Below, one piece after another: positions 49,719-58,820 of a stretch of DNA of 64,000 bases. A program made the position numbers and the translations under genes. Positions within the stretch are counted from its first letter, which is position 1. Every line of letters begins with the position of its first letter. The stretch spans positions 1-64,000 of the forward strand of contig NZ_CAJGZM010000003.1 in assembly GCF_904846175.1 (NCBI RefSeq), written 5' to 3'. The DNA is from Psychrobacter immobilis (GTDB lineage Bacteria; Pseudomonadota; Gammaproteobacteria; Pseudomonadales; Moraxellaceae). Below the pieces are notes generated by a model that did not search any database, was not told the origin of the DNA, and saw nothing but the letters and a program-made list of their open reading frames with translations.

Positions 49719-50888
49719 TTACTCTGCTAAGACAACTTGCGATTGATGACCGCTCATGGCGTCGAGCACCGGTACATGCTTTGGTGCTCGTGGCGCGGCG
49801 AATTGCTTGGTTAAACCAAGCTCGCGCATCAGTCTATCGTCACCTGATTGACTGGCATTGCCTGTGGTCAATAGCTTGTCACCATAAAAGAATGAATTGG
49901 CCCCTGCCATAAATGCCAATGCTTGCTCAGAGTCAGATAAGCTTTCGCGCCCAGCAGATAGACGGACATAGCTACTTGGGCAGCAAATGCGTGTGACAGC
50001 AATCGTCCGTATCCATTCAAGGACGGGCAGCTGACCTTCTGCTAAAACCTTGTCGCCAATCGGCGTACCTTGAATAGGCACCAATAAATTGACCGGAATC
50101 GACTCTGGCGCTTTGGGCATTTTGAGCAGCTCATGTACCCAGTCAATGCGATCATCACGGCTTTCGCCCATGCCAACGATATTACCACTGCAAACGTTAA
50201 TACCTGAGTTGCGTACGTTTGCAATGGTATCTAGACGCTCATCATAGCTGCGCGTACTGACGACTTGCTCGTAGTAGCTTCTTGAGGTATCCAGATTATG
50301 ATTGTAATAGTCTAAACCTGCATCCGCCAACTGTTCCGCTTGGTCTGTATCTAGCATCCCAAGGGTCATACAGGTTTCAAGCCCTAATGCTTTGACTTCT
50401 TTGACCAGCTCAACCACATAAGGCATGTCTTTTGCGCTTGGGTGTTTCCACGCTGCACCCATACAAAAACGCGATGAGCCTGTGGCTTTGGCGCGTTTGG
50501 CAGCGGCAATGACCTTATCGACCTCGATACGTTTTTCTGCCTGTAGCTTAGTAGTATCGCGGTGATGACCAGACTGGGAGCAATAACCGCAATCTTCAGG
50601 GCAGTTACCGGTCTTGATAGACAATAAGGTGCTGATTTGGACTTCATTAGCGGTAAAGTGTTGGCGGTGTATCGTCTGCGATTGTAATAACAAATCCATC
50701 AACGGCAAGTCAAACAACTGAGCAATCTGTTCACGGCTGTGCTTACTGGCTATTTGTTGCTTAGTTTTAGCGGCGTCAGTTACTAATGTGGCTAAAAAAT
50801 CATCAGCCACGTTTTTATTATTAAGTGTCGTATCAGTATAGTTATGGTGATTGGCATTCGGTTCTGAGATATTAAGCAATCCTGCCAT
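49719..50888 (-). CDS. bioB: Biotin synthase
   Basis: A radical-SAM enzyme inserting sulfur into dethiobiotin. The radical-SAM cysteines are C96, C100 and C103 in [15 protein letters not shown]; the 2Fe-2S ligands occur in later segments ([31 protein letters not shown]). The 389 residues include an N-terminal extension of about 43 relative to the E. coli protein, rich in Asn and charged residues. AAAGGA precedes the ATG. The gene is not clustered with bioADFC here. A terminator-like hairpin lies upstream at 50982-51017, isolating it from the SCP2 gene. Confidence 0.96.
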   Translation of the reverse strand: MAGLLNISEPNANHHNYTDTTLNNKNVADDFLATLVTDAAKTKQQIASKHSREQIAQLFDLPLMDLLLQSQTIHRQHFTANEVQISTLLSIKTGNCPEDCGYCSQSGHHRDTTKLQAEKRIEVDKVIAAAKRAKATGSSRFCMGAAWKHPSAKDMPYVVELVKEVKALGLETCMTLGMLDTDQAEQLADAGLDYYNHNLDTSRSYYEQVVSTRSYDERLDTIANVRNSGINVCSGNIVGMGESRDDRIDWVHELLKMPKAPESIPVNLLVPIQGTPIGDKVLAEGQLPVLEWIRTIAVTRICCPSSYVRLSAGRESLSDSEQALAFMAGANSFFYGDKLLTTGNASQSGDDRLMRELGLTKQFAAPRAPKHVPVLDAMSGHQSQVVLAE

Positions 50889-50981
50889 GAGATAAATCCT
50901 TTTATAACAGTATTTAGAAGTGTTAGATAACCTTTGATATTTTTGCCTTTAATAAAGTTAAGAACATAAAATTTAGGCAAT

Positions 50982-51017
50982 AAAAAAGGTTGCCGTATAG
51001 TATACCGCAACCTTTTT
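50982..51017 (-). terminator. Terminator of the SCP2-domain gene
   Basis: AAAAAAGGTTGC (50982-50993) and GCAACCTTTTT (51007-51017) form a perfect stem with a self-complementary CGTATAGTATACC loop. On the minus strand it follows the SCP2-domain gene and precedes bioB. Confidence 0.85.
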
Positions 51018-51125
51018 AGAAAATCAGAATAGTACTAAGTAGTGAATCGTATCTAGATTCTTTATACGCTAGATAGCTGCTATCTGCTTATTTTCATTCG
51101 TTACATTATTTATTCGATTGAGTTA

Positions 51126-51632
51126 TTATTTACCCAGTTTATGCTTAGCAACACCGACCCAATGATTGGCAAACTTTTGCGCTTTGTAAGCATAAGGTTT
51201 GGCTTGCTGGATGTAAGGTTTGCATTGTTCTGGAACGGCTGGCACGATATGTTTGGCAAGCTTATTGAACCACATCATTAGGCTATAGTCGCCCTCGATG
51301 CTCAAGTTGCCTTCTTGCACAGCAGTCATAAAGGCAGGAAGACTGCCTTTGGTCAATAGTTTAACGCCTGTCATTGAGTCTTTAAAATTAATCGTCAAAT
51401 CCGCTTCTTTGGCATGACCACTATGTTGACTAAATTTACCATTATCAAAGCTATAATAGCGCGCGATATCAGCTTCAGTGCTGGCAAGCTCGATGGTGAC
51501 TTTACGATCAGCAAACAGCGCTTTAACGTCTTCATCTTCGCTATCAGACAACATTGATAAACGATAACCAATGATTGCCAATAAAACATCTAATGGATCA
51601 GACTTAATATCTAATACAGGAACAGTAAACAT
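51126..51632 (-). CDS. SCP2 sterol-binding-domain protein
   Basis: A 168-residue soluble protein. A core of about residues 30-120 matches the SCP2 lipid-binding fold: VTIELASTEADIARYYSFDNGKFS, ADLTINFKDSMTGVKLLTKG, AFMTAVQEGNLSIEGDYSLMMWFNKL (each cited by content order). SCP2 domains bind hydrophobic ligands; bacterial members include UbiJ, but the UbiJ gene context (ubiE, ubiB) is absent here. The C-terminus (about 125-168) is basic and helical. AGGAG precedes the ATG. It is monocistronic, with a terminator before bioB. Confidence 0.85.
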   Translation of the reverse strand: MFTVPVLDIKSDPLDVLLAIIGYRLSMLSDSEDEDVKALFADRKVTIELASTEADIARYYSFDNGKFSQHSGHAKEADLTINFKDSMTGVKLLTKGSLPAFMTAVQEGNLSIEGDYSLMMWFNKLAKHIVPAVPEQCKPYIQQAKPYAYKAQKFANHWVGVAKHKLGK

Positions 51633-51851
51633 AATTGAACTCCTAAAGAACCTAAAGAATGAGAAATAAGACGCAAAATAATGCGTACTTTATAACAATT
51701 GTGGCGACAAATATATAATTAGATTATAAACGATTGAACGAATGATAGGTTTCAATTCTTTAGGAGTTACGTAGAGCGTCTTAAGTATCTTGTAACATTC
51801 AATGACAGCAGTATGAATGGGGCAAACTTAATAAATTATTGAATTATTGAA

Positions 51852-52241
51852 CTACTGAAAGCGCGGCTGATAGTCATCATCATAGACAGGCGTATGTTCA
51901 ATATAGCGCGCCGCTTGCAGCTCACGTTGCTCGTGCACAGTGCGACTGACGTCTTCGTAACGCAATGCTCTATACAGTACCCAAGCAACCAAAGGCAACC
52001 AGCTGATACCCATAGCGACCACATAATTGTGCCATTCTGACAACACCAACCAATAGGTTAATAAACTGTGAATGGCTTCAACCGCCAACCAATAAGCCAT
52101 GCCGCCAAACAGATACCATAGCAACCAACGCTGCGATGATAAGGCAAGCGCTAGTAACAAACCCATTAGCAGACCAGTACCCAATATGGCGCCAGCGCTC
52201 CATGTCTCACTCGCAAAAATAGAAAATATGGTTAATAACAT
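51852..52241 (-). CDS. Small integral membrane protein, unknown function
   Basis: A 129-residue protein with three hydrophobic segments (about 14-35, 39-60 and 72-91) followed by a charged cytoplasmic tail rich in Glu, Arg, Tyr and Asp (RYEDVSRTVHEQRELQAARY). The start ATG has GAGCGAGAT upstream. I do not recognise a family. It is separated from the DUF368 gene by a terminator (52416-52447) and from the SCP2 gene by about 220 bp, so it is probably transcribed alone. Confidence 0.6.
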   Translation of the reverse strand: MLLTIFSIFASETWSAGAILGTGLLMGLLLALALSSQRWLLWYLFGGMAYWLAVEAIHSLLTYWLVLSEWHNYVVAMGISWLPLVAWVLYRALRYEDVSRTVHEQRELQAARYIEHTPVYDDDYQPRFQ

Positions 52242-52415
52242 TGTTCATCTCGCTCTTTATCAGGTGAATTCCAACACCGTCATTATGGAAGTTTGCGACC
52301 TAAAGCTAAAGAGGCTAGCGACGACTTTGCGACAACAGCTGACGTTTGATTTTTTTAAACCATATTAAGAAAATACTGCGTAAATTCTGCCATTATTGCC
52401 AAGAAAATTACCAAC

Positions 52416-52447
52416 AAAAAAAGCGCCACAATCATGGACGCTTTTTT
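52416..52447 (-). terminator. Terminator after the DUF368 gene
   Basis: AAAAAAGCG and CGCTTTTTT pair, with extra CA/TG pairs beyond a mismatch. It lies 34 bp after the minus-strand DUF368 stop codon. Confidence 0.8.
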
Positions 52448-52480
52448 GGACTTAATATATTTTTTAACGTAGATTTAGCT

Positions 52481-53491
52481 TTAAGGACGAACGCCGCGGC
52501 GTCCCCACCATGATAGAGCAGTAACTAAAACGGCTCCTAACAGCATCAAACCTAAAGTAGTCAGCCAATGAGCGCCAGTAGGATACTGCCATGGCATGAC
52601 ATTATTGATGGCATCACTACTTAATGTACCTAGCGCATCGGTTTTCCATGGCCATACTTTCACTAGCGAACCGGCGATAAAGCCTGTCAGCAATGCAAGT
52701 GTTGCTTGATAGTAGCGTGATAGCAGCCATTTGAGCATGCGGGTAAATAATAATAACCCTGTTGCCATACCCGCAATGACTGTGAATATAATGCTAAAGT
52801 TTAGCGTATGAACCGCTTCGAGTACCGAATCATAAGCGCCCATTAGTAATAGGATAAATGACCCCGAAATACCGGGTAATATCATCGCACAAATAGCAAT
52901 CGCGCCAGCAAGAAATAAATAGGGTAAGCTCGGTGCGGTAGTCAATAACGGCAAGCTACTAATCACAACGGCGCTACCAGCTCCCAGCAAAAATAATGCG
53001 ATCCGTCCTATATTCCAGCGCGTAATCTCAGTCAATAAGATAAAGACAGTCGCCACCACCAAACCAAAAAAGAATGACCAAATCAGTAAAGGTTGATTGT
53101 CTAATAAGTGCTTAATGAGTCCGGCTAAGGTGGCAAAACTGGTGGCGATACCAAGTAATAGACACACTAAAAAAGTGGCATCAACCTGTCGCCACACTGC
53201 AACCAAGCCTCTCAGCCCGCTCTCTTGACGAAATATCTGCCAAAGGTTGGGACCCACGCTACTTAGCGCATTAATCAAGCGCTCATAAATCCCCGCAATC
53301 AAGGCAATGGTACCGCCAGAAACACCGGGCACAATGTCCGCCGCACCCATGGCAATACCTTTGACATAAACACCCAATAACTGTTTTGGATTGTCGTGAT
53401 AAATGGGGCTGCTCTCGTCAGCTATAGGCTGGCTGGCTGCATGAGTGGAAGATGACGGCGCATCTGGCCGTGGGGATTGTGATGCCGTCAT
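52481..53491 (-). CDS. DUF368 membrane protein (PopT-like undecaprenyl phosphate translocase family)
   Basis: The ATG at 53491 (AAGGA six bases upstream) gives 336 residues; the frame continues to 53569 without family similarity. A polar Ser/Pro-rich N-terminus precedes the DUF368 signature KGIAMGAADIVPGVSGGTIALIAGIYERL near residues 45-73 (cited by position) and a second inverted half with ILPGISGSFILLLMGAYDSVL. About eight to ten hydrophobic segments are present. DUF368 proteins have been reported as undecaprenyl phosphate translocases (PopT) recycling the carrier lipid for cell-wall synthesis; the assignment here is by family only. It lies directly after serB, separated by a terminator. 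Confidence 0.88.
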   Translation of the reverse strand: MTASQSPRPDAPSSSTHAASQPIADESSPIYHDNPKQLLGVYVKGIAMGAADIVPGVSGGTIALIAGIYERLINALSSVGPNLWQIFRQESGLRGLVAVWRQVDATFLVCLLLGIATSFATLAGLIKHLLDNQPLLIWSFFFGLVVATVFILLTEITRWNIGRIALFLLGAGSAVVISSLPLLTTAPSLPYLFLAGAIAICAMILPGISGSFILLLMGAYDSVLEAVHTLNFSIIFTVIAGMATGLLLFTRMLKWLLSRYYQATLALLTGFIAGSLVKVWPWKTDALGTLSSDAINNVMPWQYPTGAHWLTTLGLMLLGAVLVTALSWWGRRGVRP

Positions 53492-53573
53492 GGACATTCC
53501 TTTCTTATTTAACAAGTTAAAAGTGAGATGAATAGGGTAAAAGAGATATAAGTATAAAAAATGCTTCAACCAT

Positions 53574-53606
53574 AAAAACTAGGCTAAGAATAAACCCTTA
53601 ACCTAG
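53574..53606 (-). terminator. Terminator after serB
   Basis: On the minus strand CTAGGTTAAG and CTTAGCCTAG pair over 10 positions (one wobble) around an 8-base loop and are followed by T5. Confidence 0.8.
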
Positions 53607-53630
53607 CTCGTGGTTTAGCGTGTTTAAGCG

Positions 53631-54818
53631 TTATTTAGGTCGGGAAAAAGCTGGATAGCCAAGCGCATAAAGAACGCCTTCAAGCCCTGTGACATTGACC
53701 GCAGCATCTGCACGCGCTTGGACGATGGGCTTGGCATTAAACGCCACGCCCAAATCAGCCAAAGCCATCATCGGCAAATCATTGGCACCATCACCGACGC
53801 AGACTACCTGTGACATATCAATACCCATGCGCTCAGCGGTATGCTCAGCAATCGCCGCTTTTTTAGCACCATTAATAATAGGCAGTTGCACATGACCGGT
53901 GACTTCGCCTTCGTCGATATCTAACGCATTGGCATGCACTTCATCGATGCCTAACTGCTCAGCGATATAGCGGGCAAAATAGGTAAAGCCGCCTGAGACT
54001 AAAACCGTATGATAACCCAAGGCTTTAAGAGCCGTGATCGTGGTGCGCGCACCTGTTGACAAGGTCAAACGCGTGCAAATATCATCCAGCACGCTCGTTG
54101 GAATGCCTTTTAATAATGCCACACGCTGAGCAAAAGATTCATCAAAATCCACTTCACCGCGCATCGCCGCTTCGGTGATGGCTTCTACTTGATCGCCAAT
54201 CCCAGCGGTTTTTGCCAGCTCAACGATGACTTCCTGCTCAATCAAAGTAGAGTCCATATCAAAGCAAGCCAGCTTATGGGTGCGTAACATATGACCGACC
54301 GATAAGATGTGACAATCGACAACGTCTGAGTGGTCGCCACTGCTTGCGCTTTGCGAGTTTTTATAGTCTTCCGCTAAGTCATGACGCAAACGCATGGTCA
54401 ATTGGTCATCAATAATGTGCGCTGCTGCTGTCTTTTTGGCGGGGTGCATCAGAGTATCGGTGACGGGTACCAGCAAATAGCGGAACACTTGCACATCAAC
54501 AAATGAGCGCTTGGCAAATGGCTGCGTGGTGTCTATATCAGCAATCTCAACATCGACAAAATTGGCATCGGCATCTTCTGCGACGGTGACCAAATGCCAG
54601 TTTGGCTGCTCATCCACCCATGACTGCACATATTGATGGATATCGAGCGAGGATACATGCGTAGGCAATACCACAATCAACGCAAAAACAGGCAAGGATT
54701 GCAGCGCATCAAAATCTTGTAGATTAGTACCCTCAGGCAACAATGACGCTACAGAATCGACGGCTTGTTGCCAGGCTTTGCTGTCTTTTGGTAACGAGTA
54801 AGATGTATTTTTTTGCAT
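53631..54818 (-). CDS. serB: Phosphoserine phosphatase
   Basis: Dephosphorylates L-phosphoserine, the last step of serine synthesis. The 395 residues have an N-terminal ACT-like regulatory region (about 1-165) and the C-terminal HAD domain. Motif I is CFDMDSTLIEQEVI near 184-197, the cap has GEVDFDESFAQRVALLKG, motif II Ser is in VLVSGGFTYFA near 284, and motif IV GDGANDLPMMALADLGVAF near 352-370. AAGGGA lies 11 bases before the ATG. It is divergent from an Smp/YtjB-like gene, matching the serB-smp pairing in enterobacteria. Confidence 0.96.
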   Translation of the reverse strand: MQKNTSYSLPKDSKAWQQAVDSVASLLPEGTNLQDFDALQSLPVFALIVVLPTHVSSLDIHQYVQSWVDEQPNWHLVTVAEDADANFVDVEIADIDTTQPFAKRSFVDVQVFRYLLVPVTDTLMHPAKKTAAAHIIDDQLTMRLRHDLAEDYKNSQSASSGDHSDVVDCHILSVGHMLRTHKLACFDMDSTLIEQEVIVELAKTAGIGDQVEAITEAAMRGEVDFDESFAQRVALLKGIPTSVLDDICTRLTLSTGARTTITALKALGYHTVLVSGGFTYFARYIAEQLGIDEVHANALDIDEGEVTGHVQLPIINGAKKAAIAEHTAERMGIDMSQVVCVGDGANDLPMMALADLGVAFNAKPIVQARADAAVNVTGLEGVLYALGYPAFSRPK

Positions 54819-55253
54819 CGCTCAATTGTCCCTTGTATGCTGATATAAGATTGGGAATAATAACAGCTTTACTCGGCAGCGCCTATAGATGAGGTACAAA
54901 GTCTCACAGTCAGATAAAAATGCTTATCATGCCTAAAAAGCGCCGTCGAATAAAATAAAATTCTTACAATAAATTTGTGCTATTCGCTAACGCCATAACC
55001 CTTACTATGATGATATAGTAGAGAAAATAAGCAGGGGTTTGTTGATGGGTGCGTGCGCCACACATACTTGCATAACAAATCTGCTGTACGATGGCAAAGT
55101 CTCGTAAATGGCATTTGATTAAATATTATTTAGCGAGTGGCTGCGGTAGTAAATTGAGCCAAAGTAAATGTAAAAAAATAGCTGCATACTCTTCCAGAAA
55201 ACGAGCCATAGCCTCGTTTTTACTTCCATTTATCCAAAAAAGTTTAACATATC
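54819..55253. promoter_or_regulatory. serB divergent region with candidate leader or small RNA
   Basis: 435 bases between serB and the divergent Smp-like gene. TGATATAGT at 55011-55019 is an extended -10 element pointing right. AAAACGAG (55198-55205) and CTCGTTTTT (55213-55221) form a terminator-like hairpin 33 bases before the Smp-like start codon. A transcript from about 55026 could therefore end at 55221 (attenuation or a small RNA of about 195 bases). A basic 71-codon frame at 55091 overlaps the next gene and lacks a ribosome-binding site. Confidence 0.4.
55198..55221 (+). terminator. Terminator-like hairpin upstream of the Smp-like gene
   Basis: AAAACGAG/CTCGTTTTT, a perfect 8-bp stem with a 7-base loop and T5. 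It is placed where it would stop transcription entering the downstream gene. Confidence 0.55.
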
Positions 55254-56762
55254 ATGACGTATTTAGCGCCGCGGCAAGGGTTGTTTGCCATTATTCTTCT
55301 GGTTAGTTTTTGTTTGCAGACCCTGTTATTGGTCATCAGTACCGATCAGCAGCTGACCAATAGCCGCGCCCAAAAGGGTGAGCAAATGGTCGCCCAGCTT
55401 ATTGATGAAGCGCGCTTGTCTTTAGAAAACAAAGACCGTGTCAGCCTTAGCGTCATTGCCAACCGCTATACCAGCGAGCAGGACGTGACCCGCATACTGA
55501 TTAAAGACAATAATGGCGATATCTTAGTGCCAGTCGGTAATGCGCCGATGCAGCAAGGCGATACCATTACTCAAATCGCCACCAAAGGCGATGCGGTCAT
55601 CGGTAGTGTGGCCTTAACGCTAAAAGATATTAGCAAGGGTGAGATTATCGCTATGCAATGGCCGTTTGTCATTGGCTCAATGCTGCTGCATTTATTGCTA
55701 TGGCTGATTTATGGTTATATTGCGCGCCCAACCAGAGAACAAATCAATGCGCTCAGCCGTGATATTCAAGACTTGCATCGTGAGCAGTACAGACCAATCG
55801 ATCAACGTGAATTTGAGCGTGGTTATGAAAGAGATTTTGCGCGTGGCGATGAAACTGAATCTACATCAACAGATTTTGATAGCACCACTAGTGGAACCAT
55901 GAGCGATGCAAATAACAAAAATCCAAATGCGCGTAAATTAGACCTACCGCGTAAACTAGATATTCATAGTGCGGTAAATCAGTACGTTAGAGGACAGCAA
56001 GGTCAAAATTCTGAGCTTGATGCTACTCATGATACCACTGATAATGATACGAGTAATGCTGGCACAGACAGCAGACAAGATGAAGTGGCCGCTGCTAATG
56101 CTAACGTCAATAATGACAGCCATAAATCTAATAGTGCAGCGCGCTTGTCTGCTACCCGCCCATTCGATAGTGTCAGCGTCCAAATTGTCTTTCACGATGA
56201 GTTCAATATGCTCGAGCGCCTAGCGCCGTCGCAGCGCCTGCCTTATTTGGCCTTATGTACCCAACTCTTAAACCAAGCAGTGACCGAGTTGCTTAAGCAG
56301 CCATTGTTACTTGGGGTCAGCGCGCTCAATGAGCCGCACTTTGATGAAACCGGTGCTTATGTCATGCTAAAAGCAAATAATAGCCACGCCAAAGTCGCAT
56401 TGGCAGGCGTGATGCTTGGTAAGCTCTACTTGATGCTGAATAAAATCATTCACGATAAGCATATTGAGCTATCACGTTTTGCCTTACCAGCAAAAGCGGG
56501 CGTCAGTGACAATGCTCAAGTCGAGGCGATGAGTCATCTGTTAGAGAGCGTGGGTAAAAAAGAGCAAATGCTTATTTTGTTACCCAATGCCGGTCTTAAA
56601 CAAATCAGTCATCATGTACAAGTACAAAGCATCATGCGTCCAACGACCGTTTATGAGCGTGAATGCGCGATATTTGATGGCGGTAATGACGCTATGATTC
56701 AGCGCCTAGCAGATGTACGTAATGCGGTATTGATGATTGAAGAGGCAGAAGAGACAGAGTAA
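55254..56762 (+). CDS. Smp/YtjB (AhpA)-like membrane protein with long C-terminal extension
   Basis: A 502-residue protein with two membrane segments (about 10-28 and 143-162) flanking a periplasmic domain containing SRAQKGEQMVAQLIDEARLSLENKDRVSLSVIANRY, given by position about 38-73, typical of the Smp/AhpA family. E. coli Smp is about 214 residues and is likewise encoded divergently to serB. The extra 300 residues here include a polar linker (about 185-300, Asp/Asn/Ser rich) and a folded-looking C-terminal domain (about 300-502). Function of the family is unclear; it resembles a sensor membrane module. Start ATG at 55254 has only a weak ribosome-binding site. Confidence 0.7.
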   Translation: MTYLAPRQGLFAIILLVSFCLQTLLLVISTDQQLTNSRAQKGEQMVAQLIDEARLSLENKDRVSLSVIANRYTSEQDVTRILIKDNNGDILVPVGNAPMQQGDTITQIATKGDAVIGSVALTLKDISKGEIIAMQWPFVIGSMLLHLLLWLIYGYIARPTREQINALSRDIQDLHREQYRPIDQREFERGYERDFARGDETESTSTDFDSTTSGTMSDANNKNPNARKLDLPRKLDIHSAVNQYVRGQQGQNSELDATHDTTDNDTSNAGTDSRQDEVAAANANVNNDSHKSNSAARLSATRPFDSVSVQIVFHDEFNMLERLAPSQRLPYLALCTQLLNQAVTELLKQPLLLGVSALNEPHFDETGAYVMLKANNSHAKVALAGVMLGKLYLMLNKIIHDKHIELSRFALPAKAGVSDNAQVEAMSHLLESVGKKEQMLILLPNAGLKQISHHVQVQSIMRPTTVYERECAIFDGGNDAMIQRLADVRNAVLMIEEAEETE

Positions 56763-56950
56763 ATTACAGCGTTAGACGCAAATGAACCCCTACAATTGCC
56801 TGTGCGATAAACGCTAGCCTACGTTTTGATTTTGTGCATAATGAGCTCATAGTGATAAAAAGGATTGACAACGCTGGGTAGAGACTTTATAAGGCATATA
56901 TATATTCACGTATTTTCAATACCCTTGCCGAAAAATGATAGGAGTTTGTC

Positions 56951-57187
56951 ATGAGTGACGCTGATCTTGATGACGATTTTGATGACGATTTTGTTGATGA
57001 CGATGATGCAAAAATGGTGGAAGAGGCTGAAACCAGTGTACGTACACGTTTAAGCAGCCTTGAAAAACGTCGCCTAATCGACAACTTACTAGAAGAGAAA
57101 CGTCTGGCCAAAGAGCTAAAAGACGATCTTGACGATATCGATAATTTTGATGAAGATGGTGATGACTGGGAAGATGACGATATTTAA
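56951..57187 (+). CDS. Small acidic protein, PA3496-like
   Basis: A 78-residue, very acidic protein: an Asp-rich N-terminus (about 1-22), a central helix with SSLEKRRLIDNLLEEKRLAKEL (given by position about 35-55) and an Asp/Glu-rich tail. The RR.I..L.EE.RL.KEL pattern resembles the PA3496 family described as a putative envelope integrity protein; this is from memory. AGGAG precedes the ATG at 8-base spacing, supporting expression. It has no membrane segment or signal peptide. Confidence 0.65.
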   Translation: MSDADLDDDFDDDFVDDDDAKMVEEAETSVRTRLSSLEKRRLIDNLLEEKRLAKELKDDLDDIDNFDEDGDDWEDDDI

Positions 57188-57567
57188 ATCGTCATTACTA
57201 TTATGGGTTTCAGCTTAATAACTAACAATAATAGCTGGTATCACGGGTTTTTAACCGAAAGTTGTTAACTGCTGAAGCGCATTACCGATTATTAATAGTA
57301 GCCATTATTAAATCATGATGTTTACTGCATTGTGCTAAGCTGGTTGTGAAGCGTTTTTAATGATTTCTATCATGCTATTAGCGTGTTAGAAATCAGATTG
57401 TCGAAAATAATGCGCCAATCAGCGCTCTTAAACAGTCTGCTCTTTTAAATAATAAGCGCTCTTAAATAGACAGTTCTACCGTTTTTATCTTTATCTTTCC
57501 TGCCTTTTGTATTGCGTCACTTATTTATTGCGCTTGATATAACCTATCCTCCAAGGACTACCACACT
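57188..57567. other. Gap with diverged 17-bp tandem repeat
   Basis: 380 bases without a gene. Three imperfect 17-bp units lie at 57421-57471: AGCGCTCTTAAACAGTC, TGCTCTTTTAAATAATA and AGCGCTCTTAAATAGAC. Nothing else is recognisable; a promoter for the UPF0149 gene is expected. Confidence 0.5.
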
Positions 57568-58125
57568 ATGAATAACCCACTCAGTTTCGATGAATTATTA
57601 GACTATTTGGACAATGAAGAAAGCGCATTTGTGCTCGATAGTGTCGCCACCCATGGTTTTTTGACCGCAACTGTTATTGGTCGTCCGTTGCCAAATTGGA
57701 TAGAGGCGTTGTTTGAAGGTCATGTCAGCGAAATTCCTGCAAATGTGCTCGACGGTATTCAGCGCTGGCGCGAATCAATCATGGCGGAACTCAAAAACGA
57801 AACGCCGATTGAGCTACCATTTGGTGAAGATGCCGGTAATGAAGAAGTGGCGGTCGATTTTTCAGACGATTCAGATATCGTTGCTTGGTCAATTGGTTTT
57901 GTCGATGCGATGTATGGCGATGAAGCCAGTGATTGGTTCGAAGATGAAGAGACTGCAGAAGATGTAGCGGTTTTAACCTTACCAATGATTGTGCTAAGTG
58001 GCATTGATGATGAAGATCCAGAGCTGGCGCAAATGCGTGCCGACGAAGACAAAATGGTGCAAATGGCCAACAGTATTGAAGGCAATTTAACTGAGTTGTT
58101 TTTATTGTTCCATACTAACGACTAG
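57568..58125 (+). CDS. YecA/YgfB-type UPF0149 family protein
   Basis: A 185-residue soluble, acidic protein with the UPF0149 pattern: FDELLDYLDNE at the start, HGFLTATVIGRPLPNWIEALF near 29-49 (given by position), and WSIGFVDAMYGDEASDWF near 112-129. It has no C-terminal SEC-C zinc motif, so it resembles YgfB more than long YecA. The family's function is not established in general; YgfB has been tied to antibiotic tolerance regulation in Pseudomonas. CAAGGA precedes the ATG. Confidence 0.85.
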   Translation: MNNPLSFDELLDYLDNEESAFVLDSVATHGFLTATVIGRPLPNWIEALFEGHVSEIPANVLDGIQRWRESIMAELKNETPIELPFGEDAGNEEVAVDFSDDSDIVAWSIGFVDAMYGDEASDWFEDEETAEDVAVLTLPMIVLSGIDDEDPELAQMRADEDKMVQMANSIEGNLTELFLLFHTND

Positions 58126-58277
58126 AATTATTTATAGACAGATAATAAATAGGCAGATAGATAGCGTTTTTTAGTACATTATTCTAATAAATGCTGTCTA
58201 TAAGCATCTTTCATTAACATTCGCTCAACCCCTAAATATTCATTGAACCCTCTATAAGTCACCGATAAGGCTGTACT

Positions 58278-58772
58278 ATGACTGTGCAACTCTCCAATCT
58301 TGAGCACTTGCCAAACTATCAGATTACCGAGCGTTTAGACGTCGTATACGGTAGCACTGTGCGCTCAAAGCATGTTGGTAAAGACTTATTTGCTGGCCTG
58401 AAAAACATTGTCGGTGGTGAGCTGACCGCTTATACCGAGCTGTTAGATGAATCACGCCAAGAAGCAATCGATCGCATGGTTATTAAGGCAGAAGCTTTGG
58501 GCGCTGATGCAGTCGTGGGCTTGCGGTTTTCGACCTCTAGCATTGCGCAAGGTGCCGCTGAGCTTTTTGTTTATGGCACGGCGGTGAAAGCCGTCCCGAT
58601 GCCGCAGCAGTCCATTTCTTCTCAATCGCAGCAATCACCAAACAATCACTCGGGTCATGGTGATTTCAATAATTACGATCAGAGTCACAATAATAATCAA
58701 GGTCACAGCCAAGCAGCGCCTCAAGCACCAAAGGCTGATGATGATTTACCACGTTTCAACCCTTTTGGTTAA
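58278..58772 (+). CDS. YbjQ-family (UPF0145) protein
   Basis: A 164-residue protein. The YbjQ fold spans about 1-110: ITERLDVVYGSTVRSKHVGKD, GGELTAYTELLDESRQEAIDRM and GADAVVGLRFSTSSIAQGAAELFVYGTAV, each given in order. The C-terminal 50 residues are Gln/Ser/Asn/His-rich and probably disordered. YbjQ proteins form pentamers and are often labelled heavy-metal-binding, with no firm function. A second, membrane-anchored YbjQ-like gene follows after 48 bp, with a hairpin in between. Confidence 0.88.
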   Translation: MTVQLSNLEHLPNYQITERLDVVYGSTVRSKHVGKDLFAGLKNIVGGELTAYTELLDESRQEAIDRMVIKAEALGADAVVGLRFSTSSIAQGAAELFVYGTAVKAVPMPQQSISSQSQQSPNNHSGHGDFNNYDQSHNNNQGHSQAAPQAPKADDDLPRFNPFG

Positions 58773-58780
58773 TGAACCAT

Positions 58781-58802
58781 AAAAAGCGCGGCGACGCTTT
58801 TT
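58781..58802 (+). terminator. Hairpin terminator between the two YbjQ-like genes
   Basis: AAAAAGCG and CGCTTTTT form an 8-bp stem with loop CGGCGA. In a 48-bp gap it probably reduces expression of the second gene relative to the first. Confidence 0.65.
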
Positions 58803-58820
58803 GCTGCTACGAGACGTCCG

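Noticed and set aside
55091-55306. 71-residue basic frame before the Smp-like gene
   Set aside because: It overlaps the better supported gene, has no ribosome-binding site and crosses the terminator-like hairpin.
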